Assembly: GCA_000711775.1 (NCBI GenBank)
Contig: ARYC01000080.1
Coordinates: 62,001-126,000 of the forward strand
Length of the DNA: 64,000 nt
Source of the DNA: Oxytricha trifallax
Taxonomy: Eukaryota; Ciliophora; Spirotrichea; Sporadotrichida; Oxytrichidae
Direction: 5' to 3'
Shown: piece after piece, positions 11,152-23,001 of the stretch
Layout of the letters: each line of letters starts with the position of its first letter
How positions within the stretch are numbered: position 1 is the stretch's first letter
The notes under the pieces: model-generated
The model's database searches: none
Seen by the model: the letters and a program-made list of their open reading frames with translations, nothing else
What the model was told of the DNA's origin: nothing
Program-made: the position numbers and the translations under genes

Positions 11152-14100
11152 ATGAAATTTCAAAAGTACAAACAGTAGAATTAGGAACTGCAGAAGCCAA
11201 TGTCCTCTACAACTAGAAACACTGAGCAATTCTAACTAAGCAATTTCCTCTAAGATTAATCAGTTGACTCATTGCTAACAGCAGACGACAATAACACAAT
11301 CAACAACCTAAACTTATCAGATATGAATCAAAATAATTATCAAAACATAAAAACTGAATCCACCATGATTAAAGACGATGCAGCACGTATGAAATTTATG
11401 AAAGAAAAGCTTAGTAGATTTGCTGAACGATTATGCATGAGAAAAAGGTTGTAGGAATCTCTAAGTACACTTGAAGAGGCTGATTCGATAGCTAGCAAGC
11501 TTTTTAAGATGATTTAGGAGAATTAAGTATAAGCATAAAGTTAGGATGTTCAAAGTTTGTCCAGTACATAGCTATAAAGTGAAAATGGGGCATATTGTGA
11601 CAATTTATAGTTTAGTATGAATGTGAGGGGTACTGATGATGCATTAACAAACCTTGATACTTTTAGGAAAGTAGAAGTTGAATAGTAAGTATAGGTTGAG
11701 AATAATTAATAAATAGGAAAGTAGTGAAATAAAAAAGTAAAGGTGATTTGTCATATGAAGGCACATATGATTCACACTGGCAAGTATTAAAGATGGTCGA
11801 GATGATTTCGCAAAAATTGCACCATAATCTGCAGTCACAATATAATACCTTAAAAGTAAGACATTCAAAAATTCTTAAATTAATAATTAGACAAAGTAGT
11901 AAGCTAATATTAACAATCCATTCAAGGGATAGTTTAAAAGAACTGGAGAAAGTATTACAAAATCTGCATCAGTTACATACTTAAACTAAAGTGAATTGAG
12001 CAATTAAATTGACAAAAGATAGACCAAATTATAATTTTACTTTTTTTAAACTTAAAGATAACTAATGGAACAGCTGCAAGAATTCAAAAGAATGAAGTAA
12101 TCCTATGAATCTTAGCTCTAAGATTACTCTTCTTAATTCGAAAATCTAAATCAACAATTGACCTAACTTATGAAAGAACGCCAAGACCTACAAAACTTCA
12201 TCCATCATTAAGAATAAGAGTTGATTTAGACTTCCTATAATCTAAGTGAAGCAGAGCAGCTAATTCAAACTAAAGATCAAGAACTCATGTCTTTCGCTTA
12301 AGTAGTAAAAAAGAAGAAAGAATATGAAGGTTTAGTGATTAAGGCCAGCTAAGAGATGAAACGCAAAGAGGAAGAAATTGATGAAAAAAACAAAGTCATT
12401 AATAAAGCATAGGAAGTCATTATAAAATTGAATGAGGAGATCGAAAGAATTGCGTCAACATTTGAAAGAGACAAGATGGAGATGCAAGAGTAGTTAAAAA
12501 TTAACAATGAAAATCATTAAATTGAGTATAATAATAAAATGTCATCGATGAAAGAACTAGAGATGCAACTTGATATTAATATTTTATATTCATAATATGA
12601 TATTACTAAGAAAGAAAGTTAGGAGAGGGAAGAAAAAAGCAAATTGTAAATTTAAGAAACTCAAAGTAAAGCAGATTAGATAATAAACTTCTACAAAAAT
12701 GAAATTGAAAAACTCCAAAGACCTGACCCTAAGTTTTAAACTTTGAGATCTCAATCTATAGATAAAACCTAAAATACATTACAATCTGATTTGAGAAAAT
12801 CAAAGAGCTAAGTAAGATTCAATCTACATCATACTATCGCTTATGCTGATTAAATTTTAGAATAAAGTCCCTCTAGGAAAAAGTAAGACACTTCATCTCT
12901 AGGCTTTTCAAATAAAAAACCATCATTTAAACTCACTTGTGAAAATTAATAGTAGCTTACCTCATTAATCAATTTTGATAATCATTAATCTGAACCATTG
13001 ATTTCTTAATGCACTTATTAAATCTTAATGGACGCTTATGAGAAGGTTTTACTTGAAAATAAGGATTTATAACAAGGCATAAGCAGTATAATTTCAAATT
13101 ATGAGCAAAAGATAGTCAAATAGTCGGATTAATTCTAAGAGTTGACCAGAGATTATTTAGATAAAATTGATCAACATATAAACAGATAAGCAAACTTATC
13201 AAAGATAATTGAAAGAAAAGATAAACTCATATGAGAGATAAATTGCTTAAATAAGACACTTAAAAATTCAGCTGAAGAGTAAAAGAATTAATTCTATTAG
13301 ACAATTAAGTAAATTAGCTAAAAAGAAGAGCTTTATAGAATTATGGAGCAATAGCTTCTTGATTTTATAGAAAATTTGAAAAGCCAAATTCAATTATTAG
13401 TCAGTTAAAATGAAAGTCTAGCTTCAAATATAACCAAGTAAAATTAAACAATAAGTTACGAATTCTAAAGCCAAAATGACTAAATCGATGAAGTTATGTA
13501 AACTCTACAGAGTGAAAAATAAAGAAATTAAGATTTAGAAGGAGAAATTGAATCGTTATATAAATAAGTTGATGATGAGATTTCTCAGAGATCTTTTGTA
13601 CAGTATTAATATGATAATGTATGCGAATAATTGAAAGAAATTTGGTAAAACGAATGTGAAGCATTCATTATGACAAGTAGGCTTACTAATAACAATCTCG
13701 GAGTTAATGAGCAAATGAACGAAATTCTTAAAGATATAAAGGAACAGCTTAGAGTGCATAAATAGATGAATGACTATTAAAAAGAGGAGTGTTTCTAACT
13801 TTTATAGCAAATGAATGAATTCAGTGAAGTAGTTTAAAACTAAAACAGTGGTGTAAACATATCTGGTTTCTCACCCTATCCATCCAGTTCATACCTCAAT
13901 TAAACAAATAATGGCCTAGTACTATAGCCAATTGAGAACATTTTGTAAAATCCCTCTCCTAACTCTTTATCTGCATTAAGACTAAACTCATAATCTTGTA
14001 GGAACCTAGGCATACCAAATCTGGGTTTACAAACAAATAAATCCATAATATTGACAAACACGACTAGTCATCAATCAAAACGAAATGAACTATATTACCT

Positions 14101-17100
14101 ACTAAGAGAAGAAATCAAAAAGTTGCAAACTGACTTGAGCAATCGAAAAGAACAGGTTATCACTCTTAAAAAGAAATTTGATTCAGCTGATTAGGTTTAT
14201 AGGGATAAGTGCAATGAATTAGAGATTGCCATTTCAGATAACTAAAGACTTGTCTAGAAAAGTTCTTTTTATATTTTATTATTTAAAGAAAATCTAAGAG
14301 ACAGAAATTTAACTCTCAAATTCGCAAGAAGAAAAGCAAGAGATATTATACCAGTTAGAAGACAAAGATAATCAGTTAGAGTAGCTAAGATCTTAAGTAG
14401 AAATATTTGCGAAAGATCTAGAATTGATATAAGCTCAAATGACTGAAGTTATTAACTAAAACAACTCTTTAAGTATTGAGAAAGAGAAGCTGATCACTTT
14501 ATAATAAAGACAGTAAATTCAAATCGAGGATTTACAGAATGAAAAGAATATAATCATTGATTAGCATATATGCAGAGAAGATCAATAGAAATCAAAGATT
14601 GAAAAGTATAAGCAAAAGAATCAACTCAAAGATCAGTAGGTATATGAATTATAAATGAGATTGGAGTAAGAAATCTAACTAAATTAGTAGGTTGCATAAG
14701 AAATCTAACTCAAATATGAAAATTGTAATAGCTTTGCTGTTTAAACTGATCCAGATCCTGATTACTTGCAGCTAATTATTGACAACTAAAATAGACAGAA
14801 GGAAATCGACTAAATAAAGAATGATATTACTACAGTTTTAGATTCGTATGACCTTTAGAAGAAAGAAAATGTAAAGTTAAACGAAATTATTCAGACATAA
14901 TCAGATGAAATAAAGCGAATTGAGAGCGAAAGATAAAATATCGAAGAGACATTACAAAAAGAGAGGGAGTTCTTGTCTAGAGTTAAGAAAGTGGAAAAAT
15001 CTTACAATAAAATCCTCAACTCCAATAACATCAGTCGAAGCAATTCGGCAAACAACAATGATGTTTTCTTTAATTCAAATATTCATGAAATTCCTAGTGT
15101 CCAATAAGTTGATGAGAGTGAAATCTATCAAGAATTTACCCAGGCTTATGATACCAAAAAGAGTAAAAGTCTATCACGATAAAATAAGAAAAAGTAAGCA
15201 AGTCAAGACCTCTAATTAAACTTAAATCAGAATAGCTCAAAATATTTGAACTTATAGAGCGCTGGTGTCCAAAACAACTATAGATCTTAGCAAGATTTTT
15301 ATGGCTTAAACTAGTAAAACTCTTTCTAGAATAATAATAATAATGCTTACTGTAATACTTAAACTTAGCCTTAACTCCTCATGGATTCTTTAAATAATAG
15401 ATCTTTTGGCTCATCTCAGGAACATACTTTTGCAGAGTAGAATAAAATACTTCCTCGCCCTATGACTTAATAATAAAATTATGTTTATGGGGTAAATTAT
15501 CTAAACTAAAGATCATCAAGCAGTATGAGCAAACATAGCAGGAACCATTAGCAGATAAGTTTTAATACTAACCATCAAATTTATCAAGATCATGGTAAAG
15601 AAAAGGATATTTATTTTCTTTTAGTTTATATAAAATGACAGCATGACAAATTAATTGAATTTCACTGACAAAAGAAGATAAAGTCATGGATTTATAGGTA
15701 GAGAAACAAATGATAGTAAAAATGATGGTTCTCAATACAAAAAGATTAATGTTTTATTTTTATAAACTTAAGAAGTATAGAAGATTGATGAAACATATAG
15801 AATCGATCATCAACTTTATAGAACTTAAAATCACAGGGAAAAGTCCATAAATTGAGCACAATTCATAACAATTAAACAAACCACCGCTTATAAATAAAAG
15901 TTCTTCCTAAACAAAATTAAGCAAATCCAAATAAATTTATAATAATACTCAATCCTAGCAGTTAACTTTAAATGCCAATCAGCCCTCTGATGAGATTCTT
16001 TTCTATCAAGCCTAAACATTTTTCTATTAGAAAAATCTGCCACTTTACAATAAAATTCAAGAGTTAATTAAATAAAATACTGATAATCAAAGATCTGAAT
16101 TCAAATTGGATCAGAGTACTTTGTGTCTAATATAAACAGCTAGGAAATTGACTGCACTTTGCTTAGATGGAGCTGTTCTTATTAAAAACACAAAATTCTA
16201 GAAAGTATTAAAGAAAGCTGAGAAAATGTTTCAAAGAGATTCTTCTCAAATTAGTGAGAGCGCTTAATAAATTGAAGAAATCACAGATTAGATTATTCAA
16301 GGTCTCTCTTAGATAGTATAATTGATAGTAATTCTTTCCTTATTATATTTAACAAATTTCTTTATTTATAACCCACTAAAGCTCTAAACTAGTTCTCAAT
16401 AACTATCAATCTCTTCAAAGTGAAGCCACTTAACCCTCTATTTAAATGACAATAGAAAACCCTCAAAGCCATAATTCTTCAACTTTGATAGTCTAAAAAG
16501 TGTAAATACTAGAATCACGCTTTATATTTTAACAATAAATATTTACCTAGCTGCACGATTATCTCTTAAGAAATCTGTAAAGAAACGCCTATGACTAGTA
16601 ACTGTATTTATAATATGACAGCAATATTGATGGGTAAATTGGATAAGAAAATGTGCAATTATTTATGAGTACTTTATCAAGACTTATTGGTACAATGAAA
16701 ATGGAAAGTAACTATGATGTGCTAACAATGAAATTTAATAAAATATATTGTATTTAATTTAAATCAATTTATTGTTTTAAATATAAACATTGAACTAGAT
16801 TTCTCAAATGCTAGAAACTAACAATTATAATAAGAAAGACACAAATAATAACTTTAAGAGATAATCAAGTTAAAACAGAGATAAGTCTAAATCAAATGAA
16901 TATCAAAATGAAACACTATTGCAAATTCATTTAATTTTACAATAAATTTCTTTGAAAATTATATAAACTTTTTAAATTATGAGAGATATAGAAAGTATAA
17001 ATTTGTCTTAAGCTTCATTAACGAATAAGATCAGTCAAACTTCTAAGTAAAGTATAATTTAGTAATAAAAGATATAATTGAATGAAAAACTTTATGAAGT

Positions 17101-17558
17101 AATCTATAAAATTTAACATATATTCATGATGTAATTCATTGTCAATTAATATTTAAATAACTTAATAAATCTCAGAGTATGACACTAAGTTCTTACAAAT
17201 AAACGAGCAATTTATCAAAAGATTCATAGATAGATTAATAGTAAGGCTTAGAAAAGAAACAATACCCTAATCAGATTAAAATAACCAAAGATACCAATCT
17301 TATAAGAGCTTAGAGAGTGCAAGAGGGGAAGTAGAAATTAATATTCGGGATCTATTTAATAAAATTAAAAAAAATCTACAATTAATATGGAATTTTATAA
17401 TTATAAGAACAATTATAAATTAATGATTGAGCCAGATCCCCAAAAACCCTAGTGTAGTCAAATGGAATGAAGAAAATCTATCAGATTATGGACTTTTGCT
17501 ACTTCTTAAAGAAAACTTAGAATTAAGGCAGCTCACTCAAGAAATTATGTAGCAGTGA
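11152..17558 (+). CDS. large glutamine-rich coiled-coil protein (multi-IES)
   Basis: Starts at ATG 11152 and ends at TGA 17556-17558. Removing pointer-bounded IESs links all segments into one frame of roughly 1900-2000 residues. Most of the protein is heptad-like coiled coil rich in Gln, Glu, Lys and Asn (12063-15200), followed by a Ser/Asn/Gln-rich low-complexity region. A more globular segment lies around 15990-16260 (EILFYQAQTFF, TARKLTALCLDG, KVLKKAEKMF). The C-terminus contains NPSVVKWNEENLSDYG. I recognise no catalytic domain; a structural or cytoskeletal role is only a guess. In-frame TGA codons at 11725, 11997 and 13232 each fall in a candidate IES. A small unresolved frame change remains near 15850, and the last IES (about 17376-17430) has only a 3 bp pointer. 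Confidence 0.75.
11708..11727. other. candidate 20 bp IES, pointer AATAAA
   Basis: Repeats at 11708 and 11728. Removal skips an in-frame TGA and joins two coding frames. A simple frameshift is the alternative explanation. Confidence 0.45.
11979..12049. other. IES, pointer ACTTAAA
   Basis: 71 bp. Repeats at 11979 and 12050; joins NLHQLHT to QRQLMEQ. Confidence 0.85.
13203..13235. other. 33 bp IES, pointer AGATAA
   Basis: The frame is the same on both sides of a lone TGA (13232-13234). AGATAA at 13203 and 13236 permits an in-frame 33 bp deletion that removes it. A third AGATAA copy at 13219 would give frameshifts. Confidence 0.65.
14256..14286. other. IES, pointer AGAAAA
   Basis: 31 bp. Repeats at 14256 and 14287; joins RLVQK to IQETEI with the correct frame change. 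Confidence 0.8.
15590..15683. other. IES, pointer TCATGG
   Basis: 94 bp. Repeats at 15590 and 15684; joins IYQDHG to FIGRETN. Confidence 0.82.
15742..15780. other. candidate IES, pointer AAGATT
   Basis: 39 bp, AT-rich and a multiple of three. Repeats at 15742 and 15781; joins QYKKI to DETYR. Confidence 0.55.
16306..16381. other. IES, pointer CTCT
   Basis: 76 bp. Repeats at 16306 and 16382; joins IIQGLS to KLVLNNY. Confidence 0.72.
16923..16973. other. candidate IES, pointer AAATT
   Basis: 51 bp, in frame. Repeats at 16923 and 16974; joins ETLLQI to MRDIES. Confidence 0.55.
17101..17167. other. IES, pointer AATCT
   Basis: 67 bp. Repeats at 17101 and 17168; joins KLYEVI to SEYDTKF. Confidence 0.82.
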
Positions 17559-17766
17559 TTAAATATTAAAGTATATATTAATTTGGCTTTGATTATATCT
17601 TTTATATGAATTCCTTTATAGTTTTCAAATTTAAAATAAAATATTTCGTAGAAAGCACTCAGGAAAGATAATATAATAATAAATGGAATTTAAAGTAATA
17701 AATCAGATTTAATTAAGCTTTGGATATATTAAAATTGTGTTTAATTTATTTTAGAGAATTTAATTA

Positions 17767-20700
17767 ATGGAAGTACCAATCTCAATTGGAAGTAAAGTTC
17801 TAAATAGACCCAAAGCTCTCGTTTGCTATATTTGGTAAGTTTGTTATTCATGATTTTTTTACTGAAACTTTACCCTTATTTTATTTAATACCTAGAAATG
17901 GTCTAAGATTAAGGCTAACATAAATTTAATTTTAGTGGGAGAGAATATGGAACAAAAAGTTTGCCAATTCATTTAAAGACTTGCAAGCAAAAGTGGGAAA
18001 TTGAATAAATGAAGTTGCCACCTAAGTAAAGAAGACCAATGCCTGAAGCCCCAGAATCCTTTGATCATGTAAATAATTTTAGTGGGGCGTATATAAAGGC
18101 TAATTTATCTACTTTTATATTAAAGAAACACTCACACTTATTGAATAATACGATGCCAATTTAATTGAATGAATTTAGTTATTAAGCGGAGGAATAAGCT
18201 CTCACAAAATGCAGCAATATAATGAAGCTGCTTACAACAAATGGGATACCGAGGCATTAATCGCTTGTCCGAATTGCGCTAGAACCTTCTTGCCAGACAG
18301 ATTAGAAATTCATTTGAGATCTTGCAAAGCAGACAGACCCCTCAAACCCAGGCTAGAAATAGCTGCTTAATAATCTTATAATCAATAGTAGCAATACCAA
18401 CAGCCTTAGCAAGTGTAAAAATCTGCAGTTGCAGCTTCAATCGTTAAAAATGACATTAAAAATCCAGAAGTGCGAAAATCAATAAACTCAAAATAAGATC
18501 CTGCTTAACCAAATAAGAATTAGCAGAAGTCTCTACCCTAACACATAATCAATAATTTGAATAAGTAAACAAATAACTATTAATCAAACAACTCATCTTA
18601 GGCTTCATAGTATAATTAGTATGATTCTGAGATGCAGAGCAGCAAATAGCCCTCGAATAACTATGGAGAATTGTAAAATTAGAATAAGCAAAAGTAATAA
18701 TAAAACTAGTAATTGTCAGTTCCTCAAAGACTTCAAGCGAATCCTAAGTTCTTCTAAAATTCTTCAAACATACCTTAACATTATTGCTTCAAAATTTTTA
18801 TTTTTAAATATAATTAAATATTCTAAATAAGTTTAATATTGATAAGCAATTTAAAATATAAGTTATAATTTATCCATTAAATATGTTTAAATTCATTTTT
18901 TAAAAAAATAGAGCAAATCCCTGACATTAAATTGCTCAATTGGATATAAAAAATTAAATTTCCTTCCCAAATATAGAATTACAACATTTTTTAAGGCAAT
19001 TTATTTTATATTCTACCTCAAATATTTGATAAAAACATTTTATATATTGAATTTTTCTATACAAATTTACTTTTGTAATAACAACACGTTCCTTAAATGG
19101 CAGTGATGTTCACTTTGGACGAGGGAGATGACGAGACAGAATACGGAGAATCCTTTAAAAGTTCAATGAAAAGCCAAAGTTTGTCCACTGCACACTTCAC
19201 TTTCACAAAAGATCAATAAAACTCGATGAGAGGTGGCGCAATTCCTATTAATCAGTCTAAGAATAAATTTATGATATGAAAATAGGGATGAAATGTTTGT
19301 TACAAAAATTAAGACCATAATGAGATGTTTGTTACAAACATCACTAAAATTTTATTTATGCTATTTAAATCTAAGAACAAGATAAACTTTGTGAAAAAAA
19401 TGAGATCAAGGGAAGATCAAGTAGACGACGATGAAGATGACTATGACGACGAAGACGAGTCAGATTTGGAGCCAGACGATAATTATAAATCTCGAGGAAT
19501 CAATGATTTTTAAGACGAAGAGATAATTTATCACAATTTATCAAAAGATGATAGACAGACTTCAAATTCATCATTTTCATAGCAATAATAGGTATAACCT
19601 GTAAATAATAAGAGAAAAGTTGATAATATCCAGATAAATGTGCAGAAAATTGATTAGTAAACAAGTTAAGGTGGCAATACTTCAATGAGCTTTGGTAATA
19701 TGATCAAATTATTTATTTGTGATATTAACTACATTAGCTTTACTTTAACTTAAAGACCTTTTTATTTAAATTTTAATATTCTATAATAACGTTTAAGGTG
19801 TACCCCAATCAGCTATCTAAAACATGAAAAATTAAGATGATAGAATATCTTGTCAATTTTGTGAGAGAAAATTCGCAGCCAATAGAATTGATAAGCACGA
19901 AGAGACTTGTCAGAAATAGAAGCCAAGAAAGACTTTTGACACTCAAAAACAGAGGATGGCTGAGGTAAATTAAGACGCAGGCATGATCAGTTAATCAAGC
20001 TAGAAATAACAGAAAAGTAGTAGTAAACCAGCTGTTGCGAAGAAACAAAGTACAACTCAATAAGAAAAAGATGCTGCTAATTTAAAAAATTATATAAAAT
20101 ATCTAATAAGATTAAATTATTAATATATTAATATAGTTTTTAATGAATGAAGAAAAGAAGGCTAAATGGAAACAATAGCACGAATCACTTATATCAGCTA
20201 AATTGAGAAAATTAAAATGATCATACTATAATATTTATAATAATTGTTTATTAGAATTTCTAAGAAAATGAAGTAACTGGAAGATAATGGAGGAGATGTA
20301 AAAGAAATTCAAGCTTTAGCAAGTTAAATACCTTAATAAAATACTGAAGAATTAGTGCCATGCCCTTATTGTTAAAGAAAATTCAATCCAAATACCGCAG
20401 ATAGGCATATTCCAAAGTGCAAAGACACCATTATAATAAATTTGTATTAACTTACATGTGTTGAAACTTTTTAATTTGTAACAAACCAAAACCCCCTCCT
20501 GCTCTAAGGAATTAAAATAACATGCAAGGACCATAAAATTAACAAAACTAATGTTTTTAACTTATTTTTATAAGTTAATTTCCCAGCTTTTACAGTGTTT
20601 CTAAAAACAAGATATCATTTGTTATTCTTATATTATGGAAATAAAAATTTATCTTTAAAATTGTGTGAAAAATATCTGGAAATACTCAGCAAAAAACTAT

Positions 20701-22831
20701 GTAAATTTGAATTAATTTTTTTTTCGGAATTTTTAGTTCTATGATGATAATATAATTATTTTTTTTAAAAATATTTTGACTATACTCTTTCGTCATATTA
20801 ATGAATAACTATTCTATTTCTAATCTTTACTTTCAATAACAAAAAAGGACTCTGAAGACAAGAAGAATTTGAGTGGGTCGAAATCCACGTCATAATCAAG
20901 ATCGAAAGTAGTGGCGTAGCAATAAAATCATTTCAACTACTAGAAACCGCCTTAAATCACTGCTGGACAGGGATCACCTAATCTAAATAGTTCTAAAGCC
21001 AATAATTATAGCAAAAGTCCTTTGAAATCTATTCTCAAATCCAAAGCTGGTGAAATAAATGCGAAATCTAACATTAATCAATTACAAGTGAAATAAAACA
21101 TATTAAATGAGAATGTGAGTTCCAGCAGTTCTAATAAGGGTTCTTACTAAGACTAGAATGATTTGCTTAAGAAGGAATAATCAATTAGTCAAAAGATTCT
21201 TGATATAATAAAGAGTCCATTTAAAAGCAATTAACATTTAGACAATGAAGATGAATAAGAAGAAGCTCTTGATAGTAAAAGAGGAGGGAGATATGATTTA
21301 CCACGATAAACTACAGACATGTTTTCACCTGCAGCAAAATCTATAGTTTAATATATGTATTTTAAAGTAAGATAGATGCATAATTATAACTTACTTTCTT
21401 ATCCCTAGTCTGTGGAGACAAGCAACAGACCTTCAACAATAGTAGATGAAGTTCATGCTAACTATAGTTTTATAAGTTAATTTGATTTCATTAATTTTAC
21501 TATAAGTGAATCACTCAGAATACAATTTGTTAGGCAGTGCAGGAAAAAGAAAAATTAGTGGATTTGAATCACCAGAGAAACAAACCGAATCTCACTCAAC
21601 AAACTATTCAAACTTAAAGCAAGCTGGAAAATTAAAAGATGATAAAGATGGTAAAAAGAAAGTTCACTTTGTGAGATCTCATACTCCTAAACCACTCAAA
21701 TCGAAAATAATGCATGTAGATAGTCACTCTGATATACAGGACTTAGGAATGGGTGCTGCTGCTTCGAGATATTTATCACCGATAAGAAACGCCCCATCAT
21801 AAAATCTGATTGGAGGTCCTGAATCTTCATTTACCAATATATACTACTTATAATATTATAATTTAATTTAATCAATAACTGATTTCATAGGTAGAGTCAA
21901 GACTTTACAAATCACAATTAGTTCAATGATCCACTAAATTCCTCAAAGTTCAAGCATGGAGATGTAAAGACTAGAAGTTCCATGTATAGTTCATTTGCAT
22001 GCCCTCACTGCAACCGTATGTTTTCAGATGCTGCAGCTTAGAGACACATTCCAATATGTGAAAAGATTATTGCCAAGCCCAAAAAGCTTAATGAAAAGCA
22101 ATTCAGTAAGTTTTTAGTTTAATAGTAATTTGTATGTTTTTAGGTCACTCTTAATACGGATAGTTCAGTCATGGAATTTAACCCTTTAAAAATGAGAAAA
22201 ATTAATCGAGATAGAAAGCAAGTATTCATTCGAATACTTCTTATAATGATGGTAGTTTCTAACAACCAGGATCAAAGCACAACTTGAATAGTTCTTAACT
22301 TGCATCCCGACAAATTTTTTTCTAAAATCAATTTTATAATCTCCCAAAATTCTTTTTTAATCCCATGCCTCTTAATCAAGCATGATGACTAGTCCAAAAT
22401 CTTAAAACAAGTCTATTAGTCAAAATCTCCCCCTAAGCTCTACAAGATACAGTTAAGATGGCGCACCACATAATAATTACCAGCATACTTACTCTGCATC
22501 CAAAGATAGCTATATAATGTAACAACCCTCCTTAACTTCTCAAATTTCGAATCAGATGCTCACCCCTTCTTCCAATTCAACTTTGAACATTCCACCTGCA
22601 GTTAGAGTTTCAACTACAAGCTCAGTTAATACTATGAGCTATAATGGAACAAGCTAGTTGAGTGGGATCTCTAATTTGAATGCTTCAGTAACCTCTGCTC
22701 CTAAATTTTTGTTTTATAGTTTTTTATTTTTATTTATTAGTAAAGAATTTTCACAATTTTGCACTGGATGTGGGTGGTAGCACAGGGATGTAGACAGATT
22801 CTGTGGAGGCTGCGGTACAAAGAGATTTTGA
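17767..22831 (+). CDS. multi-finger C2HC zinc-finger protein with C-terminal zinc ribbon
   Basis: Starts at ATG 17767 and ends at TGA 22829-22831. After excision it holds at least five C2HC fingers of the ZC2HC1/ZNF474 type: CYICGREYGTKSLPIHLKTC; CPNCARTFLPDRLEIHLRSC; CQFCERKFAANRIDKHEETC; CPYCQRKFNPNTADRHIPKC followed by NKPKPPP; and CPHCNRMFSDAAAQRHIPIC. It ends with a short ribbon, CTGCGWQHRDVDRFCGGCG. Linkers are Ser/Asn/Gln-rich with an acidic run at about 19425-19480. One GT-AG intron splits the first finger (17835-17935) and another of 38 nt lies at 22106-22143. Nine clear IESs and some unresolved ones (about 18076-18210, 20540-20850, near 21460-21510) interrupt it. Ciliates have many such proteins, often ciliary; partner and role are unknown. 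Confidence 0.82.
18773..19090. other. long IES, pointer CCTTAA
   Basis: 318 bp, very AT-rich. Repeats at 18773 and 19091; joins SSNIPQ to MAVMFTL. Confidence 0.8.
19256..19369. other. IES, pointer TCTAAGAA
   Basis: 114 bp. 8 bp repeats at 19256 and 19370; joins NQSKN to KINFVKK. Contains an internal 14 bp direct repeat. Confidence 0.88.
19694..19798. other. IES, pointer GGT
   Basis: 105 bp. Repeats at 19694 and 19799; joins MSFG to VPQSAI just before a zinc finger. Confidence 0.68.
20081..20138. other. IES, pointer TTTAA
   Basis: 58 bp. Repeats at 20081 and 20139; joins DAANL to MNEEKKAKW. Confidence 0.78.
20216..20252. other. IES, pointer AGAA
   Basis: 37 bp. Repeats at 20216 and 20253; joins SAKLR to ISKKMKQ. 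Confidence 0.68.
20430..20473. other. IES, pointer ATT
   Basis: 44 bp. Repeats at 20430 and 20474; joins KCKDTI to CNKPKPPP. Confidence 0.62.
21830..21903. other. IES, pointer TTTAC
   Basis: 74 bp. Repeats at 21830 and 21904; joins PESSFT to NHNQFND. Confidence 0.8.
22293..22369. other. IES, pointer TCTTAA
   Basis: 77 bp. Repeats at 22293 and 22370; joins NLNSSQ to SSMMTSP. Confidence 0.82.
22704..22745. other. IES, pointer AATTTT
   Basis: 42 bp. Repeats at 22704 and 22746; joins SAPKF to SQFCTGCG of the terminal ribbon. Confidence 0.72.
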
Positions 22832-23001
22832 CAAAACAAATCTATAAGTTTTAAATATAATTGAGTAATTTGTTTCGTATAAACAATTATTAGTATAAAC
22901 ATTTTTTAAGAATACTAAGAGGTTATAACTAAAAGCATATCATTAAGCTTTAATTTTATTTTAATTAAATTCATTAAATTAATAAATTTAAATTCTTAAA
23001 T

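Noticed and set aside
17835-17935. IES within the first zinc finger
   Set aside because: The segment starts GTAAGT, ends TTTTAG, has no matching pointer, and splicing rebuilds CYICGREY, so an intron is the better reading.
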